Below, piece after piece: positions 61,420 to 64,000 of a stretch of 64,000 nucleotides of DNA; positions within the stretch are counted from its first letter, which is position 1, and the number at the start of each line of letters is the position of its first letter. The stretch spans positions 1 to 64,000 of the forward strand of contig NZ_VISR01000022.1 in NCBI RefSeq assembly GCF_007827595.1, in the 5' to 3' direction. Both the position numbers and the translations under genes were made by a program. The notes beneath the pieces are model-generated. The model saw nothing but the letters and a program-made list of their open reading frames with translations, searched no databases and was not told where the DNA came from. Source of the DNA: Streptomyces sp. BK340. GTDB taxonomy: Bacteria; Actinomycetota; Actinomycetes; Streptomycetales; Streptomycetaceae.

Positions 61420-62787
61420 ATGTCCCAGACCACCGCCGCGGCGGGCGGAGTCACCGCTCCCGCCCCGATCGGGGTCCGCCTGGACCGCATGCCGATCACT
61501 CCCCTGCACCGCAGACTCACCGCGGTCATCGGCGTCGGCCTGTTCTTCGACACCTTCGAGAACAACCTGTCGGGCACCATCGGCAAGGTGCTGCAGGGCG
61601 ACTTCGGCTTCGGCGCCACCTCGCTCAAACTCGTCCTGGCCTCCGTGTTCGTCGGCCAGTTCATCGGTTCCCTGACGCTCGGCAGGATCGCCGACCGGTT
61701 CGGCCGGCGCCGGGCCTTCCTCGTCAACCTCGCCATCTACTCGGTGTTCTCGCTGCTCGGCGCCTTCTCCCCGAACGCCACGTGGCTGATCGTCACCCGC
61801 TTCCTCGCGGGGATCGGCATCGGCGCCGAACAGGCCCTGTCCGACTGCTACCTGGCCGACGTGCTGCCCGCGAAGAAGCGCGGCCGGTTCATCGCCTGGG
61901 CCTACACCCTCGCCTTCTGCGGAGTGCCCGCCGTGGGCTTCGCCGCGCTGTGGCTGGTGCCGCTGACCCCGCTGGGCGTGGCCGGCTGGCGCTGGCTGTT
62001 CGTGCTCGGCGCGCTGGGCTCCGCCGCGGTGTGGGTGCTGCGCCGGCAGCTGATCGAGTCCCCGCGCTGGCTGGCCGCGACCGGCCGGACGGCGGAGGCC
62101 GAGCGGCTGGTGGCCCGCATGGAGGCGGAGGCGGCGGGCCGCGGACTGCCGCTGGAGACGCCCGGGCCGGAGCCCGAGGAGGCCGTGGACCACTCCCGGC
62201 TGCGCGACGTCCTGCGCCCCGGCATGCTCCGCCGCACCCTCGTCCTCTGGCTGTTCTGTGTGCTGTCGGTCGTCGGCTACTACGGCTTCGGCACGCTCGC
62301 CCCGCAGATCGTCGCCGCCAAGGGCTACGGCGTCGTCGCCGGCCTCGGCTTCACGGCGCTGTCCTTCCTCGGCTACCCGGTGGGCTCCGCGCTCGCCCTG
62401 CCCGTCGTGGACCGCGTCGAGCGGCGAACCCTGATCGCGCTGTCGGCGGGCGCGATGGTCCTCGCCGGACTCGGCTTCGCCTACGCCGGCTCGGCCGCGC
62501 TGATCGTCACCTGCGGCTTCGCCTACACCCTGTGCAGCAACGTCTTCTCCAGCGTCTCGCACGTGTACCTGTCCGAGCAGTACCCCACCGCGATCCGGGC
62601 CACCGCCTCCGGAGCCGCCTACTCGCTGTCCAAACTCAGCGCCGCCGCACTGCCGTTCGCGCTGCTGCCGGTCCTGGAGGCGCACGGCCCGGGTGCCCTG
62701 TTCGGCGTCATCGCCGCCGCCATGGCCGTGCTCGCCGGCACCGTACTGACCCTCGGCGAGCGCACCACCGGCCGTCCCGTCCGGTGA
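61420..62787 (+). CDS. MFS transporter (sugar-porter/aromatic-acid type)
   Basis: This 455-residue, 12-helix major facilitator has the motif GRIADRFGRRRAF between helices 2 and 3, and GIGIGAEQALSDCYLADVLPAKKRGRF. The central loop is long and charged (GRTAEAERLVARMEAEAAGRG). PTAIRATASGAAYSLSKLSAA matches the last conserved loop. Family resemblance is to metabolite:H+ symporters; in this cluster export of the product is equally possible. GGAG about 15 nt upstream is the only start signal near the ATG at 61420. Confidence 0.93.
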   Translation: MSQTTAAAGGVTAPAPIGVRLDRMPITPLHRRLTAVIGVGLFFDTFENNLSGTIGKVLQGDFGFGATSLKLVLASVFVGQFIGSLTLGRIADRFGRRRAFLVNLAIYSVFSLLGAFSPNATWLIVTRFLAGIGIGAEQALSDCYLADVLPAKKRGRFIAWAYTLAFCGVPAVGFAALWLVPLTPLGVAGWRWLFVLGALGSAAVWVLRRQLIESPRWLAATGRTAEAERLVARMEAEAAGRGLPLETPGPEPEEAVDHSRLRDVLRPGMLRRTLVLWLFCVLSVVGYYGFGTLAPQIVAAKGYGVVAGLGFTALSFLGYPVGSALALPVVDRVERRTLIALSAGAMVLAGLGFAYAGSAALIVTCGFAYTLCSNVFSSVSHVYLSEQYPTAIRATASGAAYSLSKLSAAALPFALLPVLEAHGPGALFGVIAAAMAVLAGTVLTLGERTTGRPVR

Positions 62788-62815
62788 ACTCATCGACCAC
62801 CAGAAGGAGTTGAGC

Positions 62816-63145
62816 ATGGCCTACGTCATCGGACTGCCCTGCGTCGACGTCAAGGACCGCTCCTGCATCGACGAATGCCCCGTGGACTGCATCTACGAGG
62901 GGCAGCGCGCCCTGTACATCCATCCGGACGAATGCGTGGACTGCGGGGCCTGCGAACCGGTGTGCCCGGTCGACGCCATCTACTTCCAGGACGACCTGCC
63001 CGCGGAGTGGGGCGACGACCACGCGGCCTCCAACGCCGCCTTCTTCGAGGGCCTCGGCGAGCCCGGCGGCGGGAGCGCCCTCGGCCCCCAGGACCATGAC
63101 TCCCCGCTGGTCAGCGCCCTGCCGAAGGGGGTGTCGGTGGCATGA
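62816..63145 (+). CDS. 7Fe ferredoxin (3Fe-4S/4Fe-4S)
   Basis: This 109-residue ferredoxin begins AYVIGLPCVDVKDRSCIDECPVDCIYEG, then has DECVDCGACEPVCPVDAIY. The Cys pattern is that of actinobacterial FdxA with one 4Fe-4S and one 3Fe-4S cluster. The C-terminus ends GVSVA. AAGGAG at 62804-62809 selects the ATG at 62816. The stop overlaps the fabI start by 4 bp (ATGA). It could deliver electrons to the desaturase encoded upstream, which is inference. Confidence 0.95.
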   Translation: MAYVIGLPCVDVKDRSCIDECPVDCIYEGQRALYIHPDECVDCGACEPVCPVDAIYFQDDLPAEWGDDHAASNAAFFEGLGEPGGGSALGPQDHDSPLVSALPKGVSVA

Positions 63146-63909
63146 GCGGCATCCTCGCCGGCAAGCGGATCCTGGTGACCGGGGTGGTCACGGACGCGTC
63201 CATCGCCTTCCACGTGGCCCGGATCGCCCAGGAGGAGGGCGCCGAGGTCCTGCTGACCGGCTTCGGCCGGCTGACCCTCATCGAGCGCTTCGCCTCCCGC
63301 CTGCCCAAGCCCGCCCCCGTCATCGAGCTGGACGTCACCGACCAGGGGCAGCTGGACACCCTCGCCGACCGCATCGGCGAGCACGTCGACTCCCTCGACG
63401 GCGTCGTCCACTCCATCGCCTACGGCCCCCAGGGCGCCTTCTCCTTCCTGGACGGCACCTGGGACGACGTGTCGACGGCCGTGCACGTGTCGGCGTACTC
63501 CCTGAAGTCCCTCACCACGGCCTGCCTGCCGCTGCTGGAACGGCGCGGCGGCTCGATCGTGGGCCTCACCTTCGACGCGACGGTCGCCTGGCCGCACTAC
63601 GACTGGATGGGGGTGGCCAAGGCCGCCCTGGAGTCCACCAGCCGGTACCTGGCCCGCGACCTCGGCCCTCGCGGCGTCCGCAGCAACCTCGTCGCGGCCG
63701 GCCCGCTGCGCTCCATGGCCGCCAAGTCGATCCCCGGCTTCTCGCAGCTGGCCGACGTCTGGGAGACCGAGCGGGCCCCGGCCGGCTGGGACCTCACCGA
63801 CCCGGACCCGGCCGCCCGCGCGGTCGTGGCCCTGCTGTCGGACTTCTTCCCGCGCACCACGGGCGAGGTCGTCCACGTGGACGGCGGGGTGCACATGATG
63901 GGCGCGTGA
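63142..63909 (+). CDS. fabI: Enoyl-ACP reductase FabI-type
   Basis: This 255-residue SDR-related reductase has the FabI/InhA N-terminus (GILAGKRILVTGVVTDASIAFHVARIAQEEGAEV), the Tyr-x6-Lys catalytic pair (Tyr153, Lys160 in YDWMGVAK), and HSIAYGPQGAF. It reduces the trans-2 double bond of enoyl-ACP with NADH. It is coupled to the ferredoxin gene by a 4-bp overlap and ends the unit before a strong terminator. As Streptomyces already carry a housekeeping enoyl reductase, this copy may serve a dedicated fatty-acid pathway or give resistance to a FabI inhibitor. Confidence 0.95.
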   Translation: MSGILAGKRILVTGVVTDASIAFHVARIAQEEGAEVLLTGFGRLTLIERFASRLPKPAPVIELDVTDQGQLDTLADRIGEHVDSLDGVVHSIAYGPQGAFSFLDGTWDDVSTAVHVSAYSLKSLTTACLPLLERRGGSIVGLTFDATVAWPHYDWMGVAKAALESTSRYLARDLGPRGVRSNLVAAGPLRSMAAKSIPGFSQLADVWETERAPAGWDLTDPDPAARAVVALLSDFFPRTTGEVVHVDGGVHMMGA

Positions 63910-63918
63910 ACCGCGCTG

Positions 63919-63963
63919 AAAGGGGCGGGAGTTGAGGATCGGACCTCAACTCCCGCCCCTTTT
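63919..63963 (+). terminator. Strong intrinsic terminator at the end of the SARP-linked unit
   Basis: AAAGGGGCGGGAGTTGAGG (63919-63937) pairs perfectly with CCTCAACTCCCGCCCCTTT (63944-63962) over 19 bp with a 6-nt loop, ending in TTTT. It is 9 bp after the fabI stop codon. Confidence 0.93.
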
Positions 63964-64000
63964 GTGCGCGTTACTCGGTCGCACCGCCCGGCAGGATGCG

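Overview
This window is high-GC actinobacterial DNA, almost certainly from a Streptomyces. The evidence is strong third-position GC bias, rare TTA codons confined to regulatory and accessory genes, a SARP regulator, a DUF6099-type protein, a SepF-like protein, and the arginine deiminase/ornithine carbamoyltransferase/SPFH neighbourhood that I recall from the S. coelicolor SCO5967-SCO5977 region.

Layout. (1) 1-10.9 kb is the right end of a non-ribosomal peptide cluster. It holds the tail of a large synthetase with two methyltransferase-interrupted adenylation domains and a thioesterase, an MbtH-like protein, a winged-helix regulator with a TTA codon, an erythromycin-esterase-like hydrolase, a DrrAB-type ABC exporter, and a regulator with two MerR domains in tandem. 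The domain order resembles the actinomycin synthetase that makes sarcosine and N-methylvaline. (2) 10.9-18.3 kb is a compact conflict-type island: a SLATT-like two-helix membrane protein, a Nudix-like protein, a giant caspase/STAND-NTPase/beta-propeller protein with two TTA codons, and a translationally coupled LCAT/PGAP1-like alpha/beta hydrolase. This is the most novel-looking system in the window. (3) 18.4-24.3 kb has an SDR enzyme and the mutA-mutB-meaB methylmalonyl-CoA mutase operon. (4) 24.4-35.1 kb is mixed chromosomal housekeeping: MarR/YceI with twin operators, a polytopic membrane protein, a SepF-like protein, an AAA ATPase overlapping a MazG-like pyrophosphohydrolase, an F420/LLM oxidoreductase, GNAT, VOC, a D-Ala-D-Ala carboxypeptidase and a lipoprotein. 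(5) 35.2-39.2 kb is the Hen1-Pnkp RNA repair pair. It is followed by two abutting MITE-like hairpin elements, and a deleted relative of one of them lies at 31.8 kb. Each insertion site is a CTAG that contains the stop codon of a minus-strand gene. (6) 39.6-46.1 kb has an NAD-kinase-like/SPFH pair, arginine deiminase, ornithine carbamoyltransferase, an APC permease and an anti-sigma-type ATPase. (7) 46.4-54.2 kb is an aromatic-acid catabolic cluster: enoyl-CoA hydratase, fused flavin monooxygenase/old-yellow-enzyme, PaaX, aryl-CoA ligase, acyl-CoA dehydrogenase and RidA. It best matches the 2-aminobenzoyl-CoA (anthranilate) route. (8) 54.2-57.4 kb has small Streptomyces proteins and the acyl-CoA carboxylase beta and epsilon subunits. 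(9) 57.5-63.9 kb is a SARP-controlled unit: the SARP with a TTA codon, three 11-bp-spaced CTGAC repeats, an MprF-like GNAT protein, a 49-residue protein, a fatty acid desaturase, an MFS transporter, a 7Fe ferredoxin and FabI. It ends in a perfect 19-bp terminator hairpin and looks like a lipid-modifying specialised-metabolite cluster.

I saw no tRNA, rRNA or CRISPR array. All domain and family calls were made by reading the sequence, without database searches.
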